A stretch of DNA of 64,000 bases from Bacteroides caccae (GCF_002222615.2 NZ_CP022412.2:2976001-3040000); one strand, 5' to 3'. Positions 32,126-41,747 are shown, counted from the stretch's first letter. Translations and numbers: made by a program. Notes: generated by a model not told the origin, from the sequence alone.

Positions 32126-33907
32126 ATGAAGAATATACGCAACTTTTGCATTATTGCTCATATCGACCACGGTAAGTCAACCCTGGCCGACCGCTTGTTG
32201 GAGTTTACCAACACCATTCAGGTGACCACGGGGCAGATGCTTGATGATATGGACTTGGAGAAGGAAAGAGGGATCACGATCAAAAGCCATGCTATCCAAA
32301 TGGAGTATAACTATAAGGGGGAGAAGTATGTACTCAACCTGATTGATACTCCGGGGCACGTGGACTTTTCGTATGAGGTGTCCCGTTCCATTGCCGCTTG
32401 CGAAGGTGCATTGCTGATTGTCGATGCATCGCAGGGAGTACAGGCACAGACGATCTCCAACCTGTATATGGCTATTGAACACGACCTTGAGATTATTCCC
32501 GTTATCAACAAATGCGATATGGCCAGTGCCATGCCGGAGGAAGTGGAGGATGAGATTGTGGAACTGCTGGGTTGCAAGCGGGAAGAAATTATCCGCGCAT
32601 CCGGTAAGACGGGTATGGGAGTGGAAGAAATCCTGGCAGCCGTTATCGAACGTATCCCGCATCCCGAAGGGGATGAGGAAGCACCGTTACAGGCTTTGAT
32701 TTTCGACTCTGTATTCAACTCTTTCCGTGGAATTATCGCTTATTTCAAGATTGAGAACGGAGTGATCCGTAAAGGTGACAAAGTGAAGTTTTTCAATACC
32801 GGCAAGGAGTATGACGCCGATGAGGTGGGGGTGCTGAAAATGGAACTGGTTCCCCGGAATGAACTTCGCACGGGAGATGTAGGCTATATCATTTCCGGTA
32901 TCAAGACTTCGAAAGAGGTAAAGGTGGGAGATACCATTACCCATGTGGCTCGTCCGTGTGACAAGGCGATTGCGGGTTTTGAGGAAGTAAAGCCTATGGT
33001 GTTCGCCGGGGTCTACCCGATTGAGGCGGAAGATTTTGAAGACTTGCGTGCTTCTCTGGAGAAATTGCAGTTGAACGACGCTTCCTTGACTTTCCAGCCC
33101 GAATCATCGTTGGCGTTGGGCTTCGGTTTCCGTTGCGGTTTTCTCGGGTTGCTTCACATGGAGATTGTGCAGGAACGTCTTGACCGTGAGTTTGATATGA
33201 ATGTGATTACTACGGTGCCTAACGTATCTTACAATATATATGACAAGCAAGGCAATATGAAGGAGGTGCATAACCCCGGTGGTATGCCTGATCCGACGTT
33301 GATAGATCACATTGAAGAACCGTATATCAAAGCGTCTATTATTACAACGACCGATTATATAGGTCCGATCATGACGCTCTGTCTGGGCAAGCGCGGGGAA
33401 CTGCTTAAACAGGAATATATTTCCGGCAACCGGGTGGAGATATATTACAATATGCCTTTGGGGGAAATTGTGATTGACTTCTATGACCGCCTGAAAAGTA
33501 TTTCGAAAGGATATGCGTCGTTCGATTATCATCCGAACGGTTTCCGTCCCTCGAAACTGGTCAAACTGGATATCATGCTGAATGGTGAGCCTGTGGATGC
33601 GCTTTCTACACTGATCCACTTTGACAATGCGTATGATATGGGACGCCGGATGTGTGAGAAGTTGAAGGAACTGATTCCCCGCCAGCAGTTTGAGATTGCT
33701 ATTCAAGCCGCTATCGGGGCGAAAATTATTGCCCGCGAAACGATTAAGGCGGTTCGCAAGGATGTGACTGCCAAATGTTATGGCGGTGACGTGAGCCGTA
33801 AGCGCAAGCTGCTTGAAAAGCAGAAAAAAGGTAAAAAACGAATGAAACAAATTGGCAACGTGGAAGTGCCGCAGAAAGCCTTCCTCGCAGTATTAAAACT
33901 GGATTAA
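32126..33907 (+). CDS. lepA: elongation factor 4 (back-translocating GTPase)
   Basis: 593-residue translational GTPase. G1 is [16 protein letters not shown] (about 11-26), then RGITIKSHA (G2), DTPGHVDF (G3), NKCD (G4). Domain II, an EF-G-like domain III, and the LepA-specific C-terminal domain ([18 protein letters not shown]...[16 protein letters not shown]) follow, ending in the basic [20 protein letters not shown] tail. Length matches the family. It is a monocistronic core gene, with a terminator directly after. Confidence 0.95.
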   Translation: MKNIRNFCIIAHIDHGKSTLADRLLEFTNTIQVTTGQMLDDMDLEKERGITIKSHAIQMEYNYKGEKYVLNLIDTPGHVDFSYEVSRSIAACEGALLIVDASQGVQAQTISNLYMAIEHDLEIIPVINKCDMASAMPEEVEDEIVELLGCKREEIIRASGKTGMGVEEILAAVIERIPHPEGDEEAPLQALIFDSVFNSFRGIIAYFKIENGVIRKGDKVKFFNTGKEYDADEVGVLKMELVPRNELRTGDVGYIISGIKTSKEVKVGDTITHVARPCDKAIAGFEEVKPMVFAGVYPIEAEDFEDLRASLEKLQLNDASLTFQPESSLALGFGFRCGFLGLLHMEIVQERLDREFDMNVITTVPNVSYNIYDKQGNMKEVHNPGGMPDPTLIDHIEEPYIKASIITTTDYIGPIMTLCLGKRGELLKQEYISGNRVEIYYNMPLGEIVIDFYDRLKSISKGYASFDYHPNGFRPSKLVKLDIMLNGEPVDALSTLIHFDNAYDMGRRMCEKLKELIPRQQFEIAIQAAIGAKIIARETIKAVRKDVTAKCYGGDVSRKRKLLEKQKKGKKRMKQIGNVEVPQKAFLAVLKLD

Positions 33908-33914
33908 AAAAAAG

Positions 33915-33972
33915 AACCGCAAGCAGTTTTTTCAGAGAGGTTTTCTGAACAAATTGCCTTGCGGTTAGTTTT
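33915..33972 (+). terminator. terminator of lepA
   Basis: AACCGCAAG (33915-33923) pairs with CTTGCGGTT (33958-33966) across a long internal loop, followed by AGTTTTTTAA. Confidence 0.75.
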
Positions 33973-34049
33973 TTAATACACCAGGTGATTGCTTTCTGTC
34001 TGCAGAGCTTTCCTTGGCAATCACTTTTGGAGAAAAAACAACTAGAAAT

Positions 34050-35228
34050 ATGAGAAAAGTTCTGTCTTTTTCGGGCTTCCTGATGTTGGGGCTCGTCGTA
34101 TCGCAATTCCTGCCGGTGATAGCAGGTGAGGGGTATGGAACCGTGAAGTCCATATCGAATATACTACTCTATGTATGTCTTAGTTTTATAATGATTAATG
34201 TAGGCCGGGAATTTGTGCTCGACAAGTCCCGCTGGAAAAGTTATGCCGAGGATTATTTTATAGCAATGGCTACTGCTGCTTTGCCTTGGTTTATGATTGC
34301 TATCTACTATGTGTTTATCTTGCTTCCGCCTGACTATTGGAATAGTTGGGAGGCATGGAAAGAGAACCTGCTGTTGAGCCGTTTTGCCGCTCCGACATCA
34401 GCGGGAATCTTGTTTACCATGCTCGCCGCTATCGGGCTGAAGTCCAGTTGGATTTATAAGAAGATTCAGGTATTGGCTATTTTCGATGATTTGGATACGA
34501 TCATCCTGATGATTCCTCTCCAGATCATGATGATCGGATTGCGCTGGCAGTTGATTATTGTCGTGGTGATTGTGTTTATGCTGTTGGCCGCCGGTTGGCA
34601 ACAGTTGAATAAATACGACTGGCGTCAGGACTGGAAAGCGATCCTGTTCTATTCGGTTATCATATTTCTGGCTACGCAGATACTCTATCTCGGTAGCAAG
34701 GAGCTGTACGGAGAGGCGGGAAGTATCCATATTGAGGTGCTGCTTCCGGCATTTGTATTGGGTATGATTATGAAGCATAAGGAACATGACACGCCTGTGG
34801 AACGGAGAGTTTCTACCGGAATCTCTTTCTTCTTTATGTTCCTGGTAGGAATGAGTATGCCTCATTTTATCGGAGTCAATTTTGCGGAAACGCACTCGGG
34901 GGCATATTCGGTGACAGGTTCCCAGGAAATGATGTCGTGGGGGATGATTCTGTTTCATGTGGTAATTGTTTCTTTGTTGTCGAACGTGGGAAAGTTATGT
35001 CCTATGTTTTTCTATCGTGACCGGAAGCTGAGTGAACGACTGGCACTTTCTATCGGTATGTTTACCCGTGGTGAAGTGGGGGCCGGAATTATTTTTATCG
35101 CATTGGGATATAATTTGGGAGGTCCGGCATTGGTAATTTCTGTACTTACTTTAGTACTGAACTTGATTTTGACCGGAATATTTGTTCTTTGGGTGAAAAA
35201 ACTGGCTTTAAGGAGCTATACTGATTAA
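34050..35228 (+). CDS. cation/proton antiporter, CPA2-like
   Basis: 392-residue membrane protein with about 12 hydrophobic segments. It resembles the Na+/H+ or K+/H+ antiporters of the CPA2 branch: an FMINVGREFVLDK segment, AAPTSAGILFTMLAAIGL, AIFDDLDTIILMIPLQ with paired aspartates in a helix (likely transport site), and FTRGEVGAGIIFIALGYNLGG. The ATG at 34050 is preferred over the in-frame TTG at 34014, whose extra 12 residues are polar. No regulatory TrkA-type domain is fused. Substrate ion uncertain. Confidence 0.8.
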   Translation: MRKVLSFSGFLMLGLVVSQFLPVIAGEGYGTVKSISNILLYVCLSFIMINVGREFVLDKSRWKSYAEDYFIAMATAALPWFMIAIYYVFILLPPDYWNSWEAWKENLLLSRFAAPTSAGILFTMLAAIGLKSSWIYKKIQVLAIFDDLDTIILMIPLQIMMIGLRWQLIIVVVIVFMLLAAGWQQLNKYDWRQDWKAILFYSVIIFLATQILYLGSKELYGEAGSIHIEVLLPAFVLGMIMKHKEHDTPVERRVSTGISFFFMFLVGMSMPHFIGVNFAETHSGAYSVTGSQEMMSWGMILFHVVIVSLLSNVGKLCPMFFYRDRKLSERLALSIGMFTRGEVGAGIIFIALGYNLGGPALVISVLTLVLNLILTGIFVLWVKKLALRSYTD

Positions 35229-35239
35229 ATAAACTCTCT

Positions 35240-35285
35240 ATACCCTATTATTTCCGGTAGTTATTATATGGAAATAATAGGGTAT
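35240..35285. terminator. perfect 16-bp hairpin after the antiporter gene
   Basis: ATACCCTATTATTTCC (35240-35255) and GGAAATAATAGGGTAT (35270-35285) are exact complements with a 14-base loop, 12 bases after the stop. No T-tract follows, so it may end transcripts imperfectly or act as an RNA stabiliser. Confidence 0.6.
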
Positions 35286-35351
35286 GGAACTGATCTACTA
35301 ATAAGAATAGTTAAATAACTGTTTTCTTTAGTTGAATAACTGCATCTTTTA

Positions 35352-35382
35352 GTTGTTTGTTCGATATTAAATACTATATTTG
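35352..35382 (+). promoter_or_regulatory. promoter of the blaI-like gene
   Basis: GTTG (35352-35355), 19 bases, TATATTTG (35375-35382), 42 bases before the start codon. The intervening AGTTG/AGTTGTTTG repeats around 35330-35360 could be repressor-binding half-sites. Confidence 0.6.
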
Positions 35383-35424
35383 TGGCGTTATACTTGGTGA
35401 GTTAAACCGAAAATATAGAAATGT

Positions 35425-35793
35425 ATGAAACGATTGACAGCAAAAGAAGAAGAAATAATGCGTATTTTCTGGGAAAACGGCCCGATGTTTGTTCGCGGAC
35501 TATTAGCTTATTATGAAGATCCCAAACCGCATTATAATACCGTTTCCACTCTTGTGCGCGGGTTGGAGGAGAAAGGATTCGTAGGTTATACGCCTTATGG
35601 AAATACTTATCAATATTATGCACTTGTTTCGGAGAAGGAGTATAAAAGTTCTGCTCTTAAAGAAGTGATTTCTCAATACTATAATAATTCGTATGTCAAT
35701 GTTGTGTCTTCTTTTATTGAAGAAGAAGGATTGTCTGTTGATGAGCTTAAAGCACTCATTGACCAGATTCAACGAGGGAAAAACGAAAAATAG
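35425..35793 (+). CDS. BlaI/MecI/CopY family transcriptional repressor
   Basis: 122-residue winged-helix repressor: KRLTAKEEEIMRIFWENGPM then LLAYYEDPKPHYNTVSTLVRGLEEKGFVG (recognition helix PHYNTVSTLVRGL). The C-terminal helices mediate dimerisation and contain the site normally cut by the partner BlaR1 protease. It is followed 52 bases later by an M56 peptidase gene, the classic blaI-blaR1 order. It probably represses its own promoter; the target genes are unknown because no beta-lactamase is adjacent. Confidence 0.9.
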   Translation: MKRLTAKEEEIMRIFWENGPMFVRGLLAYYEDPKPHYNTVSTLVRGLEEKGFVGYTPYGNTYQYYALVSEKEYKSSALKEVISQYYNNSYVNVVSSFIEEEGLSVDELKALIDQIQRGKNEK

Positions 35794-35845
35794 TTTTTGC
35801 AATAATAGTTGGGAAACGCACTATTGATAAAAAGATGTCATTACT

Positions 35846-37519
35846 ATGGGAGACTTATTGTTTTATCTGTTGAAATCCGGATGTTACCTGATAATATTCT
35901 ATCTGCTCTTTAAATTATTAATGAGCGGAACTACTTTTTTTCGCTTCAACCGGGTGACTATATTGGCGGGGATCATAGGATGTATGTTTCTCCCTTTGAT
36001 AGAATTTACCACTCAAGAGGAGACATTTTTAACTGTTCCTTTACAAACGATTCAGGAGATTTTTGTTGAGCAGGCGGACGGCATATTTTGGGACACAATG
36101 TTTTGGGTTCGGCCGCAAGTGGACGAAACCGGAAATATGCAGGCTATAAATTGGTGTCCTATTGCTTTGGGATATGTTTATCTGGCAGGCGGGCTGTTTG
36201 TTTTGTGCAGGATTTTGCTTTCCTTTTATCGGATGTTCCAGCTTATACGGAACGGAAAGAGGCGCTCCTATGGGAAGTATAAACTGATTGTAGTATCGGA
36301 ACCTATTTCATCTTTTTGCTGGGGAAAATATATTGTTGTTTCCGTATCCGACTACTCACAACAGTCGACAGACGGGATCTTACTCCATGAGACGATGCAT
36401 TTACGTTATCGGCATACACTCGATTTATTATGTATGCAGTGTTTGTTAATTCTTTATTGGTTCAACCCGGCCATTTGGCTGCTGAAACGGGAATTGCAGG
36501 AAGTACATGAGTTTGAAGCGGATAATGGGGTGCTTAATACAGGCATTGATGCAACGAGATATCAACTTTTATTGGTGAAAAAAGCTGTTGGTACAAGGCT
36601 CTACTCTATGGCCAACGGTTTTAATCACTCTAAACTTAAAAAACGTATTACTATGATGTTAAAAGAAAGAACCAATCGGTGGGCACGGTTGAAACTATTG
36701 TTTGTGGTGCCTGTAATGGGTGGAGCGCTTTATGCGTTTGCACAGCCGGAAGTGAAAGAAGACTTAGGACTAAATACGGTCCGGGAAGTATTGCAATCAA
36801 AAACCGGAGAAGATCAGGATATCTTCAAGTTTGTTGATGATGAAATGGAGGCATATTATAATCGTTCTCCTAAGAATGCGGAGCTGAAATATAAGATTCG
36901 GGAGCGACAGACGCATATCGTAAAAGTAGATGCTAATGGACAATTGACTTTGAACAATAAAACGATTGCTAAGGAAGTCCTGAAAGAGGTACTTAAAAAA
37001 ACAATGGTGGAACATAAGCGCCTGGCAAAAGAAAAGTATAACAGTGCAGAGGATCAAGTGGGAGGGATCTTGTTTTCTCCTGATACTCCTAAAGAACAGG
37101 TAAAAGATTTGTTGTCTGTTATGCGGGATGCTTTTGTTGAAATTCGGGCTGATATTGCCCAAACATCGGGAAATAACAGTAAGGAATACCTTGATAAAGA
37201 ATTTCCTATTTTGATTGGTTATGGCGATATTTCTATCAAGGATAGAAAGAAAAATCCATATAATAATTCTACTACAATGAAGATTACCGGCATTCATCTT
37301 AAATTACTCTCTGCCGCAGGCAAAGTAGAGAAAGAAATAACGAATTTTACTCTGGCTGAATTGGAGAGAGATTTGAAAGATTTCTGTACATTACAGGGAG
37401 ATAAGAAGAATGAGATTACTGTCAGTATGAAGGTGGATAAGGGATGTGAAATGGGGATAGTGACCGATGTGAAGACAGTTCTCCGGAATAATTATTTGTT
37501 AAAGTTGAACTATCAATAA
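35846..37519 (+). CDS. M56 family metallopeptidase, BlaR1/MecR1-like
   Basis: 557 residues. Four hydrophobic segments lie in the first 130 residues and one near 290, with the zinc-protease motif HETMH at 181-185 (HExxH) in GILLHETMHLRYRH and the third-ligand region EVHEFEADNGVL. In BlaR1 such a protease cleaves the BlaI repressor on signal. Unlike true BlaR1, the roughly 240-residue C-terminal part is not a penicillin-binding domain (no SxxK/KTG context seen); it is lysine-rich and unassigned. It therefore probably senses something other than beta-lactam directly. It is co-transcribed with the upstream repressor. Confidence 0.87.
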   Translation: MGDLLFYLLKSGCYLIIFYLLFKLLMSGTTFFRFNRVTILAGIIGCMFLPLIEFTTQEETFLTVPLQTIQEIFVEQADGIFWDTMFWVRPQVDETGNMQAINWCPIALGYVYLAGGLFVLCRILLSFYRMFQLIRNGKRRSYGKYKLIVVSEPISSFCWGKYIVVSVSDYSQQSTDGILLHETMHLRYRHTLDLLCMQCLLILYWFNPAIWLLKRELQEVHEFEADNGVLNTGIDATRYQLLLVKKAVGTRLYSMANGFNHSKLKKRITMMLKERTNRWARLKLLFVVPVMGGALYAFAQPEVKEDLGLNTVREVLQSKTGEDQDIFKFVDDEMEAYYNRSPKNAELKYKIRERQTHIVKVDANGQLTLNNKTIAKEVLKEVLKKTMVEHKRLAKEKYNSAEDQVGGILFSPDTPKEQVKDLLSVMRDAFVEIRADIAQTSGNNSKEYLDKEFPILIGYGDISIKDRKKNPYNNSTTMKITGIHLKLLSAAGKVEKEITNFTLAELERDLKDFCTLQGDKKNEITVSMKVDKGCEMGIVTDVKTVLRNNYLLKLNYQ

Positions 37520-37544
37520 AATACTTATTTCTCCACTGATAATA

Positions 37545-37630
37545 GTTGGAGACTGCATAGTTAGAGATCGCAAAGTTAGAGATCGCAAAGTTAGAGACTG
37601 CATAGTTTAGAGACTGCATAGTTAGAGACT
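37545..37630. repeat. 15-bp tandem repeat array beside copy C
   Basis: Six consecutive units of the form GTTRGAGAYYGCAWA (37545, 37560, 37575, 37590, 37605 with one extra T, and 37621 partial). Two exact variants alternate: GAGACTGCATA and GAGATCGCAAA. They begin 26 bases after the peptidase stop and lead to palindromic repeat copy C. Confidence 0.85.
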
Positions 37631-37673
37631 ACTGGAGTAATAACAGAATGACAAGTCGGTAGTATTTAAAACT

Positions 37674-37789
37674 CTCCTCCTTCAGGAAGGAGGAGTACCC
37701 GTAGGGGGAGGTGGTAGGTGAATGCATGAATTGTTTATTATCAGCATTGTGCATCTACCTACCACCCCGACTTATTAGACACGCCCTCT
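37674..37789 (+). repeat. palindromic intergenic repeat, copy C (3' end decayed)
   Basis: Hairpin CTCCTCCTTCAGGAAGGAGG, TACCCGTAGGGGGAGGTGG, then a spacer with TTATTATCAGCATTGTGCAT, homologous to copy A, and CTACCTACCACCCCGAC; the terminal hairpin at the right end is lost. With the tandem array it occupies most of the 324-base gap between the convergent peptidase and rmuC genes. Confidence 0.8.
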
Positions 37790-37843
37790 AGCATTCAAGA
37801 AAGATATTCCTAACAAATTCGTTTTAGCGCTATTTTTTTCGGA

Positions 37844-39076
37844 TTAGTCAAATAGTTCCCCGTCTTCTTCGATTGGAAGTATTTTCCGGCTTTCTTCATG
37901 TGGTAATTGTTCTACTTGACGTAGCTTTCGTTCGATAGCACGGGTTCGTTTGCCCATAACTTCTTCAAGCTGGTCACCGGCATTTTGCAGGTTCTTTTGT
38001 ACTTTCTCAAGCAGTCCGCCGAATTTGCTGAATTCGGTTTTTACAGCTCCCAATACAGTCCAGACTTCTCCGGTACGTTTCTGAATGGCTAAGGTACGGA
38101 AACCCATTTGAAGGCTGTTCAGAATGGCTCCTAAAGTAGTCGGGCCTGTTACGACGATTTTGTATTCCTTCTGAAGTGTTTCGACAAGGCTTGTCCGCCG
38201 GATAACTTCTGCATAGATACTTTCGAACGGTAAAAACATGATTGCGAAATCTGTGGTAAAAGGAGGGTCGACATATTTGTCGTGAATATCCTTTGCCATT
38301 TTCTTAATGGTGTTTTCCAGTTGTTTGCCGGACGATTCGATCAAAGCGGTATCTCCCGCTTCGAAAGCATCGTAATACTGTTCGTATATGTCTTTGGGGA
38401 ATTTGGCATCAATCGGGAGATAGACCGTGCTGTTCACATCGTCTTTTCCCGGCAGTTTGATAGCAAATTCTACAAACTCCGTTCCGCTTTTCTTCGTTTT
38501 GACATTGGCGTCGTATTGTTCCGGGCTCATCATTTGCTCCAGTAATGCACCTAACTGTACCTCACCGAATGTTCCCCGCATTTTTACGTTGCTCAGTACC
38601 TTCTTCAGTCCGCCGACATCCTGGGCCAGAGATTTCATTTCTCCCAGACCTTTCTGCACATTTTCCAGTTGCGAACGGACAATCTCAAATGACTGCCCAA
38701 TTCGTTCGTTCAACGTTTTTTGCAACTTTTCTTCAACCATTAGACGCATATCATCCAAGCGTTTCTCGGTCGATTTAATCAGTGTTTCCTGTTGGCGGGC
38801 CATTGTGTCGAATTTCTGCCGTTGTAATTCTCCTGTGGTCATCATATTCTTGTGGAGGACATCCTGGAGTTGCTGCATATTCTGATTTAATACTTGCGTC
38901 ATTTCCATGCGCAACTCCCGGATACTTCGGTTCAGTTCTTCCCGGTTTTCTTGCATTTGTTGCCGTAAGGCTGCTTGCAGTTGTTCCGCTTGATTTTGGT
39001 TGTTGCCTTTCGTTAGTGATAGTACAAGTAATACTATCACTAATACGGCGATAACAATAAGTAAAATCGATTCCAT
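37844..39076 (-). CDS. rmuC: DNA recombination protein RmuC
   Basis: 410 residues: an N-terminal membrane anchor (about 3-20), a long coiled coil (about 25-150, NQNQAEQLQAALRQQMQENR), and the RmuC nuclease-like domain (about 165-380) with KMRGTFGEVQLGALLEQMM, VYLPIDAKFPKDIYEQY and FAIMFLPFESIYAEV. RmuC limits recombination at inverted repeats in E. coli. The start codon immediately follows the stop of map (1-base spacing), so the two are an operon read leftwards. A palindromic repeat lies just past its 3' end. Confidence 0.92.
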   Translation of the reverse strand: MESILLIVIAVLVIVLLVLSLTKGNNQNQAEQLQAALRQQMQENREELNRSIRELRMEMTQVLNQNMQQLQDVLHKNMMTTGELQRQKFDTMARQQETLIKSTEKRLDDMRLMVEEKLQKTLNERIGQSFEIVRSQLENVQKGLGEMKSLAQDVGGLKKVLSNVKMRGTFGEVQLGALLEQMMSPEQYDANVKTKKSGTEFVEFAIKLPGKDDVNSTVYLPIDAKFPKDIYEQYYDAFEAGDTALIESSGKQLENTIKKMAKDIHDKYVDPPFTTDFAIMFLPFESIYAEVIRRTSLVETLQKEYKIVVTGPTTLGAILNSLQMGFRTLAIQKRTGEVWTVLGAVKTEFSKFGGLLEKVQKNLQNAGDQLEEVMGKRTRAIERKLRQVEQLPHEESRKILPIEEDGELFD

Positions 39077-39931
39077 TTAATAAGTCAGGATTTCATTTCC
39101 GGTTTCAGTAATCAGAATCATATTCTCCCATTGGGCAGAGGGCAATCCGTCATCTGTGCAGACAGTCCAGCCGTCAGCTTCGTCGACAAACACTTCATAG
39201 GTTCCCATGTTAATCATCGGCTCAATGGTGAAAGTCATTCCCGGTACGATCATCATGCCTGTTCCCCGGCGTCCGAAATGCTCTACATCCGGTTCTTCAT
39301 GGAATTTCATGCCTACACCGTGTCCGCAGAGGTCGCGCACGACGCTGAATCCGTTTTTCTCGGCATGTTCCTGAATTGCGGCACCCACATCGCCCAGTTG
39401 TTTCCAAGGTTGTGCAGCGGCAATACCAATTTCCATACACTCTTTCGTCACTTGGACCAGTTTGCGCATTTCGGGGCTTACGTCGCCGATCATAAACATG
39501 CGGGAGGCGTCAGAGAAGTATCCATTGTAAATGGTAGAGACATCCACATTGATAATATCTCCGTTTTTCAGGATTTCATTCTTGTTGGGTATCCCATGGC
39601 ATACTACGTCGTTAATGCTTGTACAGACACTCTTGGGGAATCCTTCGTAATTGAGGGGAGCAGGAACGGCTCCGTGACCGGTCGTGAAATCATACACTAG
39701 TCTGTCAATTTCCTCGGTAGACATTCCCTCACGGATATTCTCCGCGATATGATCCAATAATGCAGTGTTGATTTTGGCACTTTCACGTATTCCTTCCAGT
39801 TGTTCGGGGGTACGGAGCACTTTACGAGGCGGAAGTTTGTATCCTTGTTTTCTATATTTCTGTATTTTGTCTTCTACTGCTGCCGGATAATTGGAGGGGG
39901 TAAACCGGAATCCCTTGATAAAGTTTTTCAT
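39077..39931 (-). CDS. map: type I methionine aminopeptidase
   Basis: 284-residue pitta-bread metallopeptidase removing N-terminal methionine. A roughly 30-residue N-terminal extension (RKQGYKLPPRKVLRTPEQ) precedes the catalytic domain. Metal ligands are visible as VDVSTIYNGYFSDAS (two Asp), CGHGVGMKFHEEP (His), FTIEPM (Glu) and AQWENMILIT (Glu). This is probably the second map copy of the genome, since Bacteroides also carry one in the ribosomal operon (from memory). It is followed directly by rmuC. Confidence 0.93.
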   Translation of the reverse strand: MKNFIKGFRFTPSNYPAAVEDKIQKYRKQGYKLPPRKVLRTPEQLEGIRESAKINTALLDHIAENIREGMSTEEIDRLVYDFTTGHGAVPAPLNYEGFPKSVCTSINDVVCHGIPNKNEILKNGDIINVDVSTIYNGYFSDASRMFMIGDVSPEMRKLVQVTKECMEIGIAAAQPWKQLGDVGAAIQEHAEKNGFSVVRDLCGHGVGMKFHEEPDVEHFGRRGTGMMIVPGMTFTIEPMINMGTYEVFVDEADGWTVCTDDGLPSAQWENMILITETGNEILTY

Positions 39932-40029
39932 TATTATATGATGTTATTTAATCGTTCTACAAAGGTAGAGAATAAAATGGAAGTTGTGTCTCCTTGGCTT
40001 CTAAAACTTTTCTTGTAGATTATTCATCA

Positions 40030-41664
40030 TTATGAAATAGCTTTGAATACGGGTTCTATCTTTTGGATTTCAGACTCAAATCCGAACCAGTAGCCATGTC
40101 CGTCTTCATCAACGGGGAGAAAACACAGACGTAGTTTTTCCCGATAGGAGCCATAGATGACTTCCCAACTCTCCGGGGGAACTTGCCGTTTGGTTCTGAC
40201 TTTTTCGGCGGGAACTTTCTTTAATGACATACCTGCTTCGATCCATGCGATACTGACTTGAGTCAAGTAATCGGGATAATGATTTTTACAGAAATTATAT
40301 AGGATCAATCCTCTTCTTTCCAGACTTAACGGGGTGTCGATGATATCTGCCTGAACTAAATGATCGAGCAACTCATGTAAGAAATGAGGATTTTCCAGAA
40401 TAAGCATCCGGGTGATGTTTTGCCAGGTAGGAGTATTATAGAAGCCGTCTAACAGGCGGGATAGATAATGCGCTGTCTGTAACTCGTCTACTGAAATCTC
40501 ACGTGTTTGGAGGACTTCATAAGGGGGAAGGGGCGAGTATTGAATGCCTAGTTCTTCTGCTCTTCTCCGCATCTCGGTACCGGGAAGTAACTTTAGGGAT
40601 TCCAGTTGAATCTCTCCTGCACCGTATTCTGCCAAGGTACGGACGTCTTCGAATATCTCGGATAAGTGATAGAGTGGGAGACCTGCTATGAGGTCAGCAT
40701 GCGTTTCCATATTCTTTAGTGAACAGAGATATTTTAATCCTTCCAATGCGTCGGATAACTTTCCGATACGGCGGCTTTGTTGCAGAACCGACTCTTTTAA
40801 ACTTTGAATGCCGGCCTCCAAATGTAATAACCCCTTGGGTAAGACCGATAATTCCTGTTTTAATTCTTCGGAAAGGAGAGCCGGATGAATCTCCAAATGA
40901 AAACAGATGTCCGGATATTGCCGGAATAAGTCCAGTAATTCTTTAGCCCGTTTGTTGTTGTAATTAAAAGTACGGTCGAGTACGCGCACGTTCTTAATGC
41001 CATGCTGGTGAATGTCATTCAGACGTTCACGGATAGCTTCCAAAGGAATGGTACGCACCGGCTTTTCACCACCGCTGACGCAAAAGGCACACGTGTTGAA
41101 ACAACCTCGGGTAGTTTCCAACTGTACAAACGGTTTACTCCAGTTAAAAAAACAACTTTTCTCGGGGGAAACAAGTTGAGAGAAGTTCATGACGCGGGCA
41201 ATTCCATTGTCCTGATAGCGACCGTTTTCATCCAAGTAACAAAGTCCCGTTATTGATTTCCATGTTTCTTTACTGTGATTCCATACTTTCAGCCATTGGG
41301 GGAATACTTCTTCACCCTCTCCACGGAACACTCCGCTGACAAATTTGTTCTTATATAAAAAGGCTTCATTATTTCCCAAAAACTCCGGACCGCCGAGTAC
41401 GATGCAGCAATGCGGAAGTAATGCTTTAGCACGGGATATGATGTGTAGCAACTGTTCGTGATTGAATAACCAGTTGGTGGCGGCAATGATGTCCGGCCGG
41501 TGTTTGTGAATCCGGCTGACAACCATTCCGGTATTTTCATTTATGGTTGCCGATACTATACACCATTCAATAGTAGTGTCGTCTGCTATCTGGGCGTGTA
41601 ATGCAGGGAGCGCCAACGATGAGTGTGCATAGGAGCTATTTAAATCAAGCCAAAGAAGTTTCAT
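40030..41664 (-). CDS. B12-binding radical SAM protein with DUF4080
   Basis: 544 residues. An N-terminal cobalamin-binding-type Rossmann region (about 1-130, CIVLGGPEFLGNNE) is followed by a radical SAM domain with the 4Fe-4S motif CFNTCAFC (Cys 188, 192 and 195) and GGE/ETHADLIAGLPLY strands, then the C-terminal DUF4080 (about 390-530). Such proteins are likely methyltransferases or rearrangement enzymes acting anaerobically, but no substrate is known. It is a single gene, flanked by map upstream and a divergent lipoprotein gene. Confidence 0.88.
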   Translation of the reverse strand: MKLLWLDLNSSYAHSSLALPALHAQIADDTTIEWCIVSATINENTGMVVSRIHKHRPDIIAATNWLFNHEQLLHIISRAKALLPHCCIVLGGPEFLGNNEAFLYKNKFVSGVFRGEGEEVFPQWLKVWNHSKETWKSITGLCYLDENGRYQDNGIARVMNFSQLVSPEKSCFFNWSKPFVQLETTRGCFNTCAFCVSGGEKPVRTIPLEAIRERLNDIHQHGIKNVRVLDRTFNYNNKRAKELLDLFRQYPDICFHLEIHPALLSEELKQELSVLPKGLLHLEAGIQSLKESVLQQSRRIGKLSDALEGLKYLCSLKNMETHADLIAGLPLYHLSEIFEDVRTLAEYGAGEIQLESLKLLPGTEMRRRAEELGIQYSPLPPYEVLQTREISVDELQTAHYLSRLLDGFYNTPTWQNITRMLILENPHFLHELLDHLVQADIIDTPLSLERRGLILYNFCKNHYPDYLTQVSIAWIEAGMSLKKVPAEKVRTKRQVPPESWEVIYGSYREKLRLCFLPVDEDGHGYWFGFESEIQKIEPVFKAIS

Positions 41665-41739
41665 GTAGAATTTTTAATATTATCGGGAACAAAGGTACAA
41701 AAAACTTATGGCTTGGAGCATATAGTAAAATAAAAACGC

Positions 41740-41747
41740 TAAATTTG
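41740..41747 (+). promoter_or_regulatory. putative -7 box of the acidic lipoprotein gene
   Basis: TAAATTTG, 29 bases before the start; the nearest TTG is 24 bases upstream, slightly too far, so the -33 element is uncertain. Confidence 0.45.

Noticed and set aside
37422..37619. Minus-strand frame with repeated NYAVSN/NFAISN pentapeptides
   Set aside because: It is only the translation of the 15-bp tandem array; half of it overlaps the end of the peptidase gene antisense and it has no start signal of its own.
37545..37630. CRISPR-like array
   Set aside because: Units are contiguous 15-mers without unique spacers and there are no cas genes in the window.
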